Shown: piece after piece, positions 53,110 through 60,644 of the stretch
Layout: every line of letters begins with the position of its first letter
Position numbering within the stretch: the first letter of the stretch is position 1
Origin: Paucibacter_B soli
GTDB taxonomy: Bacteria > Pseudomonadota > Gammaproteobacteria > Burkholderiales > Burkholderiaceae_C
Direction of reading: 5' to 3'
Assembly: GCF_037482845.1 (NCBI RefSeq)
Contig: NZ_JBBHJW010000006.1
Coordinates: 124,001 to 188,000 of the forward strand
Length of the DNA stretch: 64,000 nt
Position numbers and translations under genes: made by a program
Notes under the pieces: generated by a model
Database searches by the model: none
The model's input: only the letters and a program-made list of their open reading frames with translations
Told to the model about the DNA's origin: nothing

Positions 53110-55305
53110 TTGAAACCTGCCGCCCCGCCCCTTGTTTGTGCCGTGCTGCTGGCGATGCTGGCGCCACGGGCGGGTGCGCAAGACCTGCCCCCCGGGGTGG
53201 GCGAGCCGCAGCAGCGGCCGGCGGGTGCCAAGCTGGAGCGGGTCGAAATCAGTTCCAGCCGCCAGAGCGATACCGACCTGCGCCGCAAGGCCAGCGTGGC
53301 CAAGCAGATCTACGGCCGCGAGGAGCTTGACAAGTACGGCGACACCAATGTGGCCGATGTGCTCAAGCGCCTGCCCGGCGTGGACCTGGCCGGCGGTGCG
53401 CCGCGCATGCGCGGCCTGGGCGCCGGCTACACGCTGATACTCATCAACGGCGATCCGGCGCCGCCCGGCTTTCAGCTGGACCAGCTCAACCCCGCGCAGG
53501 TGGAGCGCATCGAGGTCACCAAGGGCCCCACCGCCGACCAGAGCGCGCAGGCCGTGGCCGGCGCGATCAACATCATCCTGAAGGACGCACCGCGCGTGAC
53601 CCAGCGCGATCTGCGCCTGGGCCTGGGCTATAGCGCGGTGCGGCCCACGCCCTCGGCCACCTTCACCTTCGGCGAGACGCTGGGACCGCTGGCCCTGTCG
53701 CTGCCGGTGTCGGCATTCGAGTGGCGCAGCCTGAATGAATCGACGCAGGCGCGCAGCATGCCCGGCGCCGATGGCAGGCCGGCCAGCTCGGTCCAGCACC
53801 AGCTGCAGCCGGTCTGGGGCCATGGTTTCAACAGCGCGCCGCGCGCCAACTGGCGCCTGAGCGACGAGCAGACGCTGAGCCTGCAGGGCTTTGCCCAGCG
53901 CGGCTACTGGAACAACCGGCAGTTCTATCGCAACGAGGCCGTCACGCCCAATGCCAGCGTCGACGACGACGCCTACAGCCATGGCATCTGGCAGAACCTG
54001 CGCGCCAATGCGCAGTATGTGAACCGCTTCAGCGACAGCCAGCGCGTCGAGCTCAAGGCCGGCGCGGGCGACTCCAAGAGCATCTTCGACATCCTGACCT
54101 TCCGCGCCGGCGCCGACCAGCGCCACACGGCGGGCAACAACCATGACCGCAGTCTGAGCCAGGCCGGCAAGTTCGCCCAGTTGCTGGGCGATGCCCATAG
54201 CCTGACGCTGGGCTGGGACCTGGAATGGCGCAGGCGCGAGGAGGAGCGCACGGTCACCGAGCTGGGCCGGCCGCAGCTGCCCGAGTTCGACGGCCAGCCC
54301 TTTGGTGCACGCATCCAGCGTCAGGCCCTGTTCGTGCAGGACGAATGGGAGCTCTCGCCGCAATGGTCCACCTATCTGGGCCTGCGCGGCGAGCGCATCG
54401 CCACCAAGAGCGTGGGCCTGGGCGAGCAGGTGCGCAACACCAGCCGGGTGATCACGCCGGTCTGGCATCTGAACTACAAGCTCGACGCCAAGGGGCGCGA
54501 CTTGATACGCGCCTCGGTGACGCGCAGCTACAAGGCGCCGGACCTGAGCGCCTTGCTGGCGCGGCCGTCGCTGAGCAGCCTGTTCCCCGACACCGGCATG
54601 GCCAATACCGAGCTGGCGCCAGATCGAATGGGCAATCCCGCGCTCAAGCCCGAGCTGGCCACCGGCCTGGACATCGCCTTCGAGACCTACCTGGCCGGCG
54701 GCGGCATGATCAGCGTGGGCGGCTTTTACCGCCATGTGAACGAGCTGATACGTAACGTCACCTCGCTGCAGACCGTGTCGTGGTCGCCGGTGCAGCGCTA
54801 CCTGACGCAGCCGGTGAATTTCTCCAAGGCGCACAGCATGGGCCTTGAGTTGGAGATGAAGGGCCGTGCCGGCGAGTTGATGCCCGCGCTCTTCGATCCC
54901 AAGCTGGCACTGAATCTGCGTGCGGCGCTGAATTTCTACCACTCCAGGGTGGACGCGGTGCTGGGCCCCAACAACCGCCTGGACAGCCAGCAACCCTGGT
55001 CGGCCAGCCTGGGTTTCGACTACCGCGTCAGCGCGCTGCCGCTCAATATGGGGGCGAGCCTGGCCTACACGCCCGGTTACGCGACCCAGCAGACGGCCTT
55101 GCAGGCGCTGGATGTCACGCGCACGCGTTCGCTGGACATGTTTGCCCAATGGAGCTTCAGCCGCCAGCTGTCGCTGCGTGCCTCGGCCAACAACTTCGCC
55201 CCGGTGCAGACCCGTGCGGCGACCCGGTTGGCCAGCGGTTACGGCAGCAGCAGCACGCGTGAGGGCCGCGGCTGGTTCGGCCTGAATCTGGAAATGAAGC
55301 TGTAA
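53110..55305 (+). CDS. TonB-dependent outer-membrane receptor
   Basis: 731 residues from TTG 53110 with GGAG at 53100-53103. A signal peptide runs to about residue 24 (LLAMLAPRAGAQ). The plug domain has NVADVLKRLPGVDL, RGLGAGYTLILINGDP and IEVTKGPTADQSAQAVAGAINI. A beta-barrel follows, ending with aromatic-poor but typical GRGWFGLNLEMKL. It imports a large or scarce ligand such as a siderophore complex using TonB energy; the ligand is not predictable. No Fur box is apparent in the 12-base gap after tex. The patatin-like gene follows after 15 bases. Confidence 0.9.
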   Translation: MKPAAPPLVCAVLLAMLAPRAGAQDLPPGVGEPQQRPAGAKLERVEISSSRQSDTDLRRKASVAKQIYGREELDKYGDTNVADVLKRLPGVDLAGGAPRMRGLGAGYTLILINGDPAPPGFQLDQLNPAQVERIEVTKGPTADQSAQAVAGAINIILKDAPRVTQRDLRLGLGYSAVRPTPSATFTFGETLGPLALSLPVSAFEWRSLNESTQARSMPGADGRPASSVQHQLQPVWGHGFNSAPRANWRLSDEQTLSLQGFAQRGYWNNRQFYRNEAVTPNASVDDDAYSHGIWQNLRANAQYVNRFSDSQRVELKAGAGDSKSIFDILTFRAGADQRHTAGNNHDRSLSQAGKFAQLLGDAHSLTLGWDLEWRRREEERTVTELGRPQLPEFDGQPFGARIQRQALFVQDEWELSPQWSTYLGLRGERIATKSVGLGEQVRNTSRVITPVWHLNYKLDAKGRDLIRASVTRSYKAPDLSALLARPSLSSLFPDTGMANTELAPDRMGNPALKPELATGLDIAFETYLAGGGMISVGGFYRHVNELIRNVTSLQTVSWSPVQRYLTQPVNFSKAHSMGLELEMKGRAGELMPALFDPKLALNLRAALNFYHSRVDAVLGPNNRLDSQQPWSASLGFDYRVSALPLNMGASLAYTPGYATQQTALQALDVTRTRSLDMFAQWSFSRQLSLRASANNFAPVQTRAATRLASGYGSSSTREGRGWFGLNLEMKL

Positions 55306-55320
55306 GAGCAGCGCGGCGCT

Positions 55321-56403
55321 ATGCAGGCCTTGCAGATCTTCGCCGGTCCACGGGCGCGCGCCCGTTTGGCCGAGCGCGGCCTGCGGCCCGGCGATGTGCG
55401 GGTGATCCCCGCGGCGGCGGGCGGACCCAAGGGTCTGATCCTGAATCCGCTGGACCAATTCATCTTCGGCGAGTGGCTGGCCGCGAGCGCCCAGGAGGTG
55501 CATCTGCTGGGCGCCTCGATCGGCTGCTGGCGAATGGCCACGGCCTGCCTGGCGCGCGATGGCGCCACGGCGGCGCGCGAGTTCGAGCGCATGGCCGAGG
55601 CCTATGTGACGCAGCGCTACGAGAGCCCGCCGGGCAGGCAGCCCGATGCCGGCACGGTGAGCCGAGGTTTTGCCGCCACGCTGGCTGCGATCTTCGATGG
55701 CCGCGAGGCCGAGCTGCTGGCCCACCCGCGCTGGCGTCTGCATGTGTTCACCTCGCGCGGCCGCCATCTGCTGGCGCGCGAGAGCCGCTGGCGCACGCCG
55801 CTGGGCTATGGCGCGGCCTTTGCCGCCAACGCCCTGTCGCGCCGCGCCATGGGCGGCTGGCTGGAGCGCGTGGTGTTCTCGGACCCGCGCGCGCCGCTGC
55901 CCATGCCCTTGCACGATTACCGCAGCCGGCAGGTGGCGCTGAGCGCCGCGAACCTCCAGGCTGCCATGCTGGCGAGCTGCTCGATCCCGTTCTGGCTGCG
56001 CGCCGTGCACGACATCGCTGGCGCACCCGCCGGCCCCTACTGGGATGGCGGTATCACCGACTACCACCTGCACCTGAACTACGCCGCCATGCTGGGCGAC
56101 GGCCTGGTGCTGTACCCGCATTTCCAGCGCGAACTCATCCCGGGCTGGCTGGACAAGGCGCTCACGCACCGGCATCGCGCCTCGGCGTTTCTGGACAATG
56201 TGGTGCTGCTGGCCCCGCGGCCCGAATGGGTGGCCGGTCTGCCGCGCGCCAAGCTGCCGGACCGTGCGGACTTCATATATTACGGCGACGATGTGGCCGC
56301 GCGCGCCGCCGCCTGGCGGCGGGCTATTGCGGAGAGTCAGCGTCTGCGCGACGAGTTTGCGAGTGCCTGCCTCCAGGATGGCATCGAGGCCTTGCCGCTC
56401 TGA
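55321..56403 (+). CDS. Patatin-like phospholipase-fold protein
   Basis: 360 residues. The patatin hallmarks are present: AAGGPKG near residue 33 (oxyanion loop), LLGASIGCWRM (nucleophile Ser in G-x-S-x-G) and YWDGGITDYH (catalytic Asp in DGG). There is no signal peptide or membrane helix, so it is probably a cytoplasmic lipid acyl hydrolase. It does not carry the cNMP domain of the other patatin at 15149. Its 15-base distance from the TonB receptor suggests co-transcription, but no functional link is obvious. Confidence 0.8.
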   Translation: MQALQIFAGPRARARLAERGLRPGDVRVIPAAAGGPKGLILNPLDQFIFGEWLAASAQEVHLLGASIGCWRMATACLARDGATAAREFERMAEAYVTQRYESPPGRQPDAGTVSRGFAATLAAIFDGREAELLAHPRWRLHVFTSRGRHLLARESRWRTPLGYGAAFAANALSRRAMGGWLERVVFSDPRAPLPMPLHDYRSRQVALSAANLQAAMLASCSIPFWLRAVHDIAGAPAGPYWDGGITDYHLHLNYAAMLGDGLVLYPHFQRELIPGWLDKALTHRHRASAFLDNVVLLAPRPEWVAGLPRAKLPDRADFIYYGDDVAARAAAWRRAIAESQRLRDEFASACLQDGIEALPL

Positions 56404-56489
56404 AGCCTTGGTAACAAACGTAAGCGGCTGACAACCCGGGCGCCGCTGGCGGCGTTAGGTCTGGGTCAGATCGTTTCTTGGAGGGTCCG

Positions 56490-57023
56490 ATGATGGCCGT
56501 TTCGTGCTCAAGACTGCTGGGCTCATGCCTGGTGATCGGGCTGTTGAGCCTGTCCGCATGTGCCCATGGCCCGCGTGAGCAGCGGGCTTATCCGCAAGGC
56601 TATTACGGAGCGGACTACCGCGGCGCGCAGCAGTTCGTCCAGTACGGCTATGTGCGCAGCATCGAACAACTGGTCGATGGGCGTGAGAGCCGCCATGAGG
56701 GTCGCGACCAGCACGAACGCTCGGGCAGCAGCGGGGCCGGCGCCGTGGTGGGTGGCGTCATCGGCGGCGTGGTGGGCAATCAGATGGGGCGCGGCGAAGG
56801 GCGCGCCGCCGCGACCGTGATCGGCGCCGTGGCGGGCGCCGTGATCGGCAACGAGATCGAGCGCCAGGAGGGGCGACGCGAGGAGCGGCGCGTTCAGGTG
56901 CGCTATCGCGTCTGGGTTCGCCTGGAGGGCGCCGGCGAGCAGGCCTTTGATTTCGAACGCCTGGACGGCCTCCGGGTGGGCGAGCGGGTGCGTGTGATTG
57001 ACGGCCGCCTGCAGCGCTGGTGA
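56490..57023 (+). CDS. Glycine-zipper outer-membrane lipoprotein
   Basis: 177 residues from ATG 56490 with GGAGG at 56480-56484 (ATG 56493 is an alternative). The lipobox LSLSAC gives lipidation near Cys 24. Residues ~85-125 hold two glycine-zipper helices (GAGAVVGGVIGGVVGNQMG and AAATVIGAVAGAVIGNEI) of the 2TM/17-kDa antigen type also seen in SlyB-like proteins. A C-terminal beta-rich part follows. Likely an envelope-stress or outer-membrane integrity lipoprotein. The 86-base gap upstream contains a weak hairpin (CGCCG-CTGG-CGGCG) after the patatin-like gene. Confidence 0.82.
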   Translation: MMAVSCSRLLGSCLVIGLLSLSACAHGPREQRAYPQGYYGADYRGAQQFVQYGYVRSIEQLVDGRESRHEGRDQHERSGSSGAGAVVGGVIGGVVGNQMGRGEGRAAATVIGAVAGAVIGNEIERQEGRREERRVQVRYRVWVRLEGAGEQAFDFERLDGLRVGERVRVIDGRLQRW

Positions 57024-57028
57024 TGCGC

Positions 57029-57059
57029 TTGACGGCCCGGCCCGGGCCTCGCCTACAAT
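57029..57059 (+). promoter_or_regulatory. Candidate sigma-70 promoter of the thrS operon
   Basis: TTGACG (57029-57034) and TACAAT (57054-57059) match the -35 and -10 consensus at 5 of 6 positions each, with a slightly long 19-base spacer. Transcription would begin near 57066, giving a leader of about 185 bases before thrS that contains the Thr-rich leader peptide and the terminator. Confidence 0.6.
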
Positions 57060-57103
57060 CGGCGCACGATCAACGCACAAGGGCTGAGAAAGGCGACTTG
57101 GTT

Positions 57104-57142
57104 ATGACACCGCGAACTACGACCTCCACTGTCAGGGTTTAG
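57104..57142 (+). CDS. Threonine-rich leader peptide of thrS
   Basis: ATG 57104 to TAG 57142 encodes 12 residues, MTPRTTTSTVRV. Five of them are Thr, three consecutive (codons ACT, ACG, ACC). GAGAAAGG at 57086-57093 is a fair ribosome binding site about 10 bases upstream. Such regulatory peptides let ribosome stalling at scarce charged tRNA-Thr decide RNA folding. It lies about 45 bases after the predicted promoter -10 and is followed by an intrinsic terminator, then thrS. It is too short for ordinary gene finders. The mechanism is inferred; the peptide is seen directly. Confidence 0.75.
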   Translation: MTPRTTTSTVRV

Positions 57143-57230
57143 TCGGCCGCGGCTCGTCACGTCTCATCTCAGCTGGAAGCGCAGGCTCCGGCCTTGAACA
57201 AGGAAGCGCGGCAAGTGGCCGCGCTTTTTT
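57110..57230 (+). promoter_or_regulatory. Transcription attenuator of the thrS operon
   Basis: Four complementary segments can be read. Segment 1 is CCGCG (57110-57114) inside the leader peptide. Segment 2 is GCCGCGG (57146-57152), just after its stop. Segment 3 is AAGCGCGGC (57204-57212) and segment 4 is GCCGCGCTT (57218-57226). 1 pairs with 2, 2 with 3 (GCCGCG with CGCGGC), and 3 with 4 to make the terminator. A ribosome stalled at the Thr codons 57116-57124 would cover segment 1 and free segment 2 to break the terminator. Confidence 0.65.
57204..57230 (+). terminator. Intrinsic terminator upstream of thrS
   Basis: A perfect 9-base stem AAGCGCGGC/GCCGCGCTT with loop AAGTG is followed by a run of T through 57230 (six T in all, two of them in the stem). 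It lies 21 bases before the thrS start and after the leader peptide, so it would end transcription of the operon unless disrupted. It is one of the few U-tailed intrinsic terminators in this window. Confidence 0.8.
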
Positions 57231-57251
57231 GCTTTCTGGAGTACATATCCC

Positions 57252-59171
57252 ATGATTTCTATTCAATTGCCCGACGGTTCCAAGCGCGAGTTTGCCCAGT
57301 CCGTCACGGTGGCCGAGGTGGCTGCTTCCATCGGTGCCGGCCTGGCCAAGGCCGCGCTGGCCGGCCGCGTGGGGCAGGGCGATGCCGCCCGCCTGGTGGA
57401 CACCAGCCATCTGATAGAGGCCGATACGCAGCTGGCCATCATCACCGACAAGGATGCCGATGGCCTGGAGGTGATACGCCACTCGACGGCCCACCTGCTG
57501 GCCTACGCGGTGAAGGAGCTGTTCCCCGAGGCCCAGGTCACCATAGGCCCGGTGATCGAGCATGGCTTCTATTACGACTTTGCCTACAAGCGGCCCTTCA
57601 CGCCCGAGGACCTGGCCGCCATCGAGGCCAAGATGGCCGAGCTGGCCAGGAAGGACGAGAAGATCGTCCGCTCGGTGCTGCCGCGTGACGAAGCCGTGAG
57701 CTACTTCAAGGGCATCGGCGAGGCCTACAAGGCCGAGATCATCGAGAGCATTCCGGCCGACCAGGACGTGTCGCTGTACGCCGAGGGTGCCTTCACCGAC
57801 CTGTGCCGCGGCCCGCATGTGCCCTCGACGGGCAAGCTCAAGCATTTCAAGCTGATGAAGGTGGCCGGCGCTTACTGGCGCGGTGATCATCGCAACGAGC
57901 AGCTGCAGCGCATCTACGGCACGGCCTGGGCCAGCAAGGACGACCTGGCCAAATACCTCGTGATGCTGGAGGAGGCCGAGAAGCGCGACCACCGCAAGCT
58001 GGGCAAGGAGCTGGAGCTCTTCCACATCGACGAGCACGCGCCCGGTGTGGTGTTCTGGCACCCCAAGGGCTGGACGGTCTGGCAGCAGGTCGAGCAGTAC
58101 ATGCGCGCGGTCTATCGCGACAACGGCTACCAGGAGGTCAAGGGCCCGCAGCTGCTGGACAAGACGCTCTGGGAGGCCACCGGCCACTGGGACAAGTACC
58201 GCGACAATATGTTCACGACCGAATCGGAAAAGCGCGACTATGCGCTCAAGCCGATGAATTGCCCCGGTCACATCCTGATCTTCAAGCACGGCATCAAGAG
58301 CTACCGCGACCTGCCGCTGCGCTTCGGCGAGTTCGGCCAATGCCATCGCAACGAGCCCACCGGCGGCCTGCACGGCATCATGCGCGTGCGCGGGTTCACG
58401 CAAGACGATGGCCATATCTTCTGCACCGAAGACCAGATCCTGCAGGAATGCGTCAACTACACGGCGCTGCTGCAAAAGGTCTACAAGGACTTCGGCTTCA
58501 CCGACATCATCTACAAGGTGGCCACGCGCCCCGAGGCCCGCATCGGCTCGGACGAGGTGTGGGACAAGGCCGAGCATGCCTTGATGGAATCGCTGCGCGC
58601 CTCGGGTGTCGAGGTCGTGATCGCCCCCGGCGACGGCGCCTTCTACGGCCCCAAGATCGAGTACACGCTCAAGGATGCGCTGGGTCGCCAATGGCAGTGC
58701 GGCACCATGCAGGTGGATTTCTCGATGCCCGGCCGCCTAGGCGCCGAGTATGTGGACGAGCATGGCGAGCGCAAGACGCCCGTGATGCTGCACCGGGCCA
58801 TCGTCGGCAGCCTGGAGCGCTTCATCGGCATTCTGATCGAACAGCATGCCGGCGCGCTGCCGGCCTGGCTGGCGCCGACCCAGGTGGTGGTGGCCAATAT
58901 CACCGACGCGCAGGCCGAATACGTCGCGGAAATCGTGAAATCGCTGCAAAAACAAGGGCTTAGGGTCTCAAGCGATTTGCGGAACGAGAAAATCACGTAT
59001 AAAATCCGCGAGCATTCCTTGCAAAAGGTTCCGTTCATCCTGGTCGTTGGCGACAAGGAGAAGGCAAATGGAGCCGTTGCGGTGCGCGCCCGTGGCAACC
59101 AAGATCTGGGTGTGATGGCGCTGGAAGACTTCATCGCGAAGGTCACCAGCGACATTGCGGCCAAGACCTGA
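57252..59171 (+). CDS. thrS: Threonyl-tRNA synthetase
   Basis: 639 residues, full length. Order: TGS domain (1-62), editing SAD domain with HSTAHLLAYAVKELFP and the zinc-like CRGPHV, class II core with motif 2 FGQCHRNEPTGGLHGIMRVRGF, the MNCPGH segment carrying the zinc Cys, motif 3 HRAIVGSLERFIGI, and the C-terminal anticodon-binding domain. It charges tRNA-Thr. It heads the thrS-infC-rpmI-rplT-pheS-pheT operon. GGAG (57237-57240) is the ribosome binding site. Expression is probably controlled by the Thr-leader attenuator upstream rather than by an E. coli-type translational operator, for which I see no mimic of tRNA-Thr. Confidence 0.97.
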   Translation: MISIQLPDGSKREFAQSVTVAEVAASIGAGLAKAALAGRVGQGDAARLVDTSHLIEADTQLAIITDKDADGLEVIRHSTAHLLAYAVKELFPEAQVTIGPVIEHGFYYDFAYKRPFTPEDLAAIEAKMAELARKDEKIVRSVLPRDEAVSYFKGIGEAYKAEIIESIPADQDVSLYAEGAFTDLCRGPHVPSTGKLKHFKLMKVAGAYWRGDHRNEQLQRIYGTAWASKDDLAKYLVMLEEAEKRDHRKLGKELELFHIDEHAPGVVFWHPKGWTVWQQVEQYMRAVYRDNGYQEVKGPQLLDKTLWEATGHWDKYRDNMFTTESEKRDYALKPMNCPGHILIFKHGIKSYRDLPLRFGEFGQCHRNEPTGGLHGIMRVRGFTQDDGHIFCTEDQILQECVNYTALLQKVYKDFGFTDIIYKVATRPEARIGSDEVWDKAEHALMESLRASGVEVVIAPGDGAFYGPKIEYTLKDALGRQWQCGTMQVDFSMPGRLGAEYVDEHGERKTPVMLHRAIVGSLERFIGILIEQHAGALPAWLAPTQVVVANITDAQAEYVAEIVKSLQKQGLRVSSDLRNEKITYKIREHSLQKVPFILVVGDKEKANGAVAVRARGNQDLGVMALEDFIAKVTSDIAAKT

Positions 59172-59243
59172 AGAGGTTGAGAGCTGGGCGCGTTTTTGCT
59201 TTTGTCCGAGCCCCTGCCTTGGGTTTATTGAAAGGGTGGCACC

Positions 59244-59789
59244 ATCGCTACTTTTGCTGACCGTCGTGCGATTCCCGAGCGCAAGCATCGGCTGAACCGT
59301 GAAATTCTTGCTCCCGAAGTCCGCCTGAATGGCCCGGAAAACGAGCCCATCGGGGTTGTGAGCATCCAGGAAGCCCTGCGCATGGCGGGCGAGCTGGATG
59401 TGGACTTGGTCGAGATCTCTGCCACCGCCAACCCGCCCGTGTGCCGGTTGATGGACTACGGCAAGTTCAAGTACCAGGAGCAGAAGCGTGCTGCCGAGGC
59501 CAAGGCCAAGCAGAAGGTCATCGAGATCAAGGAAGTCAAGTTCCGCCCGGGTACGGACGAGGGCGACTACCAGATCAAGATGCGCAATCTGCGCCGCTTC
59601 ATCGCCGAGGACGGTGACAAGGGCAAGGTGACGCTGCGTTATCGCGGCCGCGAAATCACCCACCAGGACATCGGCATGCGCTTGTTGGAGCGCATTCGCG
59701 ATGAGCTGTCGGATGTGGCCGTGGTCGAGAACATGCCCAAGCTGGAAGGCCGGCAGATGATCATGGTGTTGGCGCCCAAGAAGCGTTGA
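59244..59789 (+). CDS. infC: Translation initiation factor IF-3 with ATC start codon
   Basis: 181 residues if read from ATC 59244 (MATFADRRAIPERKHRLNREIL). The only in-frame ATG start, 59358, would delete the conserved N-terminal RLNREILAPEVRL region. AAAGGG at 59231-59236 gives a ribosome binding site 7 bases before ATC. Rare ATT/ATC/ATA starts are well known for infC because IF-3 discriminates against them and so represses its own synthesis. The remaining sequence (VCRLMDYGKFKYQEQK, IKMRNLRRFI, RYRGREITHQDIG) is standard IF-3. It is 72 bases after thrS. Confidence 0.93.
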   Translation: MATFADRRAIPERKHRLNREILAPEVRLNGPENEPIGVVSIQEALRMAGELDVDLVEISATANPPVCRLMDYGKFKYQEQKRAAEAKAKQKVIEIKEVKFRPGTDEGDYQIKMRNLRRFIAEDGDKGKVTLRYRGREITHQDIGMRLLERIRDELSDVAVVENMPKLEGRQMIMVLAPKKR

Positions 59790-59795
59790 CACGAC

Positions 59796-59819
59796 AGGCC
59801 TCGGCGCGAGCCGGGGCTT
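59796..59819 (+). promoter_or_regulatory. GCGA-capped hairpin between infC and rpmI
   Basis: A 10-base stem AGGCCTCGGC/GCCGGGGCTT (two G-U pairs) closed by a GCGA tetraloop follows the infC stop by 6 bases. A second, weaker stem (ACCCG...CGGGT, 59830-59855) with TTATT after it follows. The 144-base gap may be a target for ribosomal protein L20 autoregulation, which acts on leaders near rpmI in other bacteria. That link is inferred from position only. Confidence 0.4.
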
Positions 59820-59933
59820 TGCGGTTCTGACCCGTCGATCTGGTCGTCGGCGGGTTTATTAGTCTCCAGAGGCCAACAAGTGCAGCGAGTGAATCGAGGC
59901 CGCCCCTGGGACATACTTAAAAGGAGCAATAAC

Positions 59934-60137
59934 ATGCCCAAAATGAAGACCAAGAGCAGCGCGAAGAAGCGTTTTCGCGTGCGTCCGGGTGGCACCGTCA
60001 AGCGCGGTCAGGCGTTCAAGCGCCACATCCTGACCAAGAAGACCACGAAGAACAAGCGCCATCTGCGTGGTGCGACGAACGTGCATGAAACCAACATGGG
60101 TCACATCGCTCAGATGCTGCCCTTTGCTGGTCTGTAA
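59934..60137 (+). CDS. rpmI: 50S ribosomal protein L35
   Basis: 67 residues, MPKMKTKSSAKKRFRV at the start and HLRGATNVHETNMGHIAQML near the end, the standard bL35 pattern. AAGGAG lies at 59921-59926. It is a small basic protein of the large ribosomal subunit, co-transcribed with infC and rplT as in most bacteria. The slight extension of the C-terminus (PFAGL) is usual in Burkholderiales. Confidence 0.97.
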   Translation: MPKMKTKSSAKKRFRVRPGGTVKRGQAFKRHILTKKTTKNKRHLRGATNVHETNMGHIAQMLPFAGL

Positions 60138-60161
60138 TCCACATATTCAAGGAGATACAAC

Positions 60162-60518
60162 ATGCCTCGCGTCAAACGTGGTGTAACCGCCCGTGCTCGT
60201 CACAAGAAGGTCCTGGCTCTGGCCAAGGGCTTCCGTGGTCGTCGTAAGAACGTCTTCCGCATCGCCAAGCAGGCGGTGATGAAGGCGGGCCAGTACGCCT
60301 ACCGTGACCGCCGTGCCAAGAAGCGCGTGTTCCGTGCCCTGTGGATTGCGCGTATCAACGCCGCAAGCCGCGGTCTGGGACTGACCTACAGCAAGTTCGT
60401 GGCTGGCCTGAAGAAGGCTCAGATCGACATCGACCGCAAGGTCCTGGCCGATCTCGCCGTCAACGATCCTGCTGGTTTTGCCAGCATCTTCGCCAAGGTG
60501 AAGGCCGCTCTCGCTTAA
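60162..60518 (+). CDS. rplT: 50S ribosomal protein L20
   Basis: 118 residues, MPRVKRGVTARARHKKVL at the start, RGRRKNVFRIAKQAVMKAGQ and LWIARINAASRGLGLTYSKF following: bL20. It binds 23S rRNA early in assembly and represses the rpmI-rplT transcript in other bacteria. AAGGAG lies at 60149-60154. Spacing from rpmI is 24 bases. The stop is followed by a run of three hairpins before pheS. Confidence 0.97.
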   Translation: MPRVKRGVTARARHKKVLALAKGFRGRRKNVFRIAKQAVMKAGQYAYRDRRAKKRVFRALWIARINAASRGLGLTYSKFVAGLKKAQIDIDRKVLADLAVNDPAGFASIFAKVKAALA

Positions 60519-60526
60519 TTGCCCGC

Positions 60527-60617
60527 CTGCCGCCTTGTGCGGCAGCGGCTGCCCCGGTGCACGCCGGGGCGCGCCCCTTAAAGGCCGACACCCCTGGTGC
60601 TCGGCCTTTTCTTATTT
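60527..60617 (+). terminator. Three hairpins ending in a U-tailed terminator between rplT and pheS
   Basis: Three stems lie in a row: CTGCCGC-CTTGT-GCGGCAG (60527-60545), GCCCCGG-TGCACG-CCGGGGC (60551-60570), and AAGGCCGA...TCGGCCTT (60581-60608) with inner CACC/GGTG, followed by TTCTTATTT. The last has intrinsic-terminator form and would reduce read-through from rplT into pheS. I found no Phe-rich leader peptide before it, unlike E. coli pheST, so it is probably a partial or internal terminator rather than a ribosome-controlled attenuator. Confidence 0.65.
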
Positions 60618-60644
60618 GCTTCCGAATAGAACGATCGCCCCGCG

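Noticed and set aside
52936..56175. Minus-strand open frame of about 1079 codons
   Set aside because: Antisense to tex, the TonB receptor and the patatin-like gene; those three have clear conserved motifs, this frame has none.
57061..57251. T-box riboswitch before thrS
   Set aside because: No T-box consensus (GGTGGNACCGCG-type) or specifier-loop architecture; the Thr-rich leader peptide explains the terminator better.
60628..60637. Second copy of the TetR-like palindrome before pheS
   Set aside because: Only GAACGATCG is shared with 21927-21938; the right arm is not complementary.
60580..60644. Phe leader-peptide attenuation of pheST
   Set aside because: No ATG/GTG frame with Phe codons precedes the terminator.
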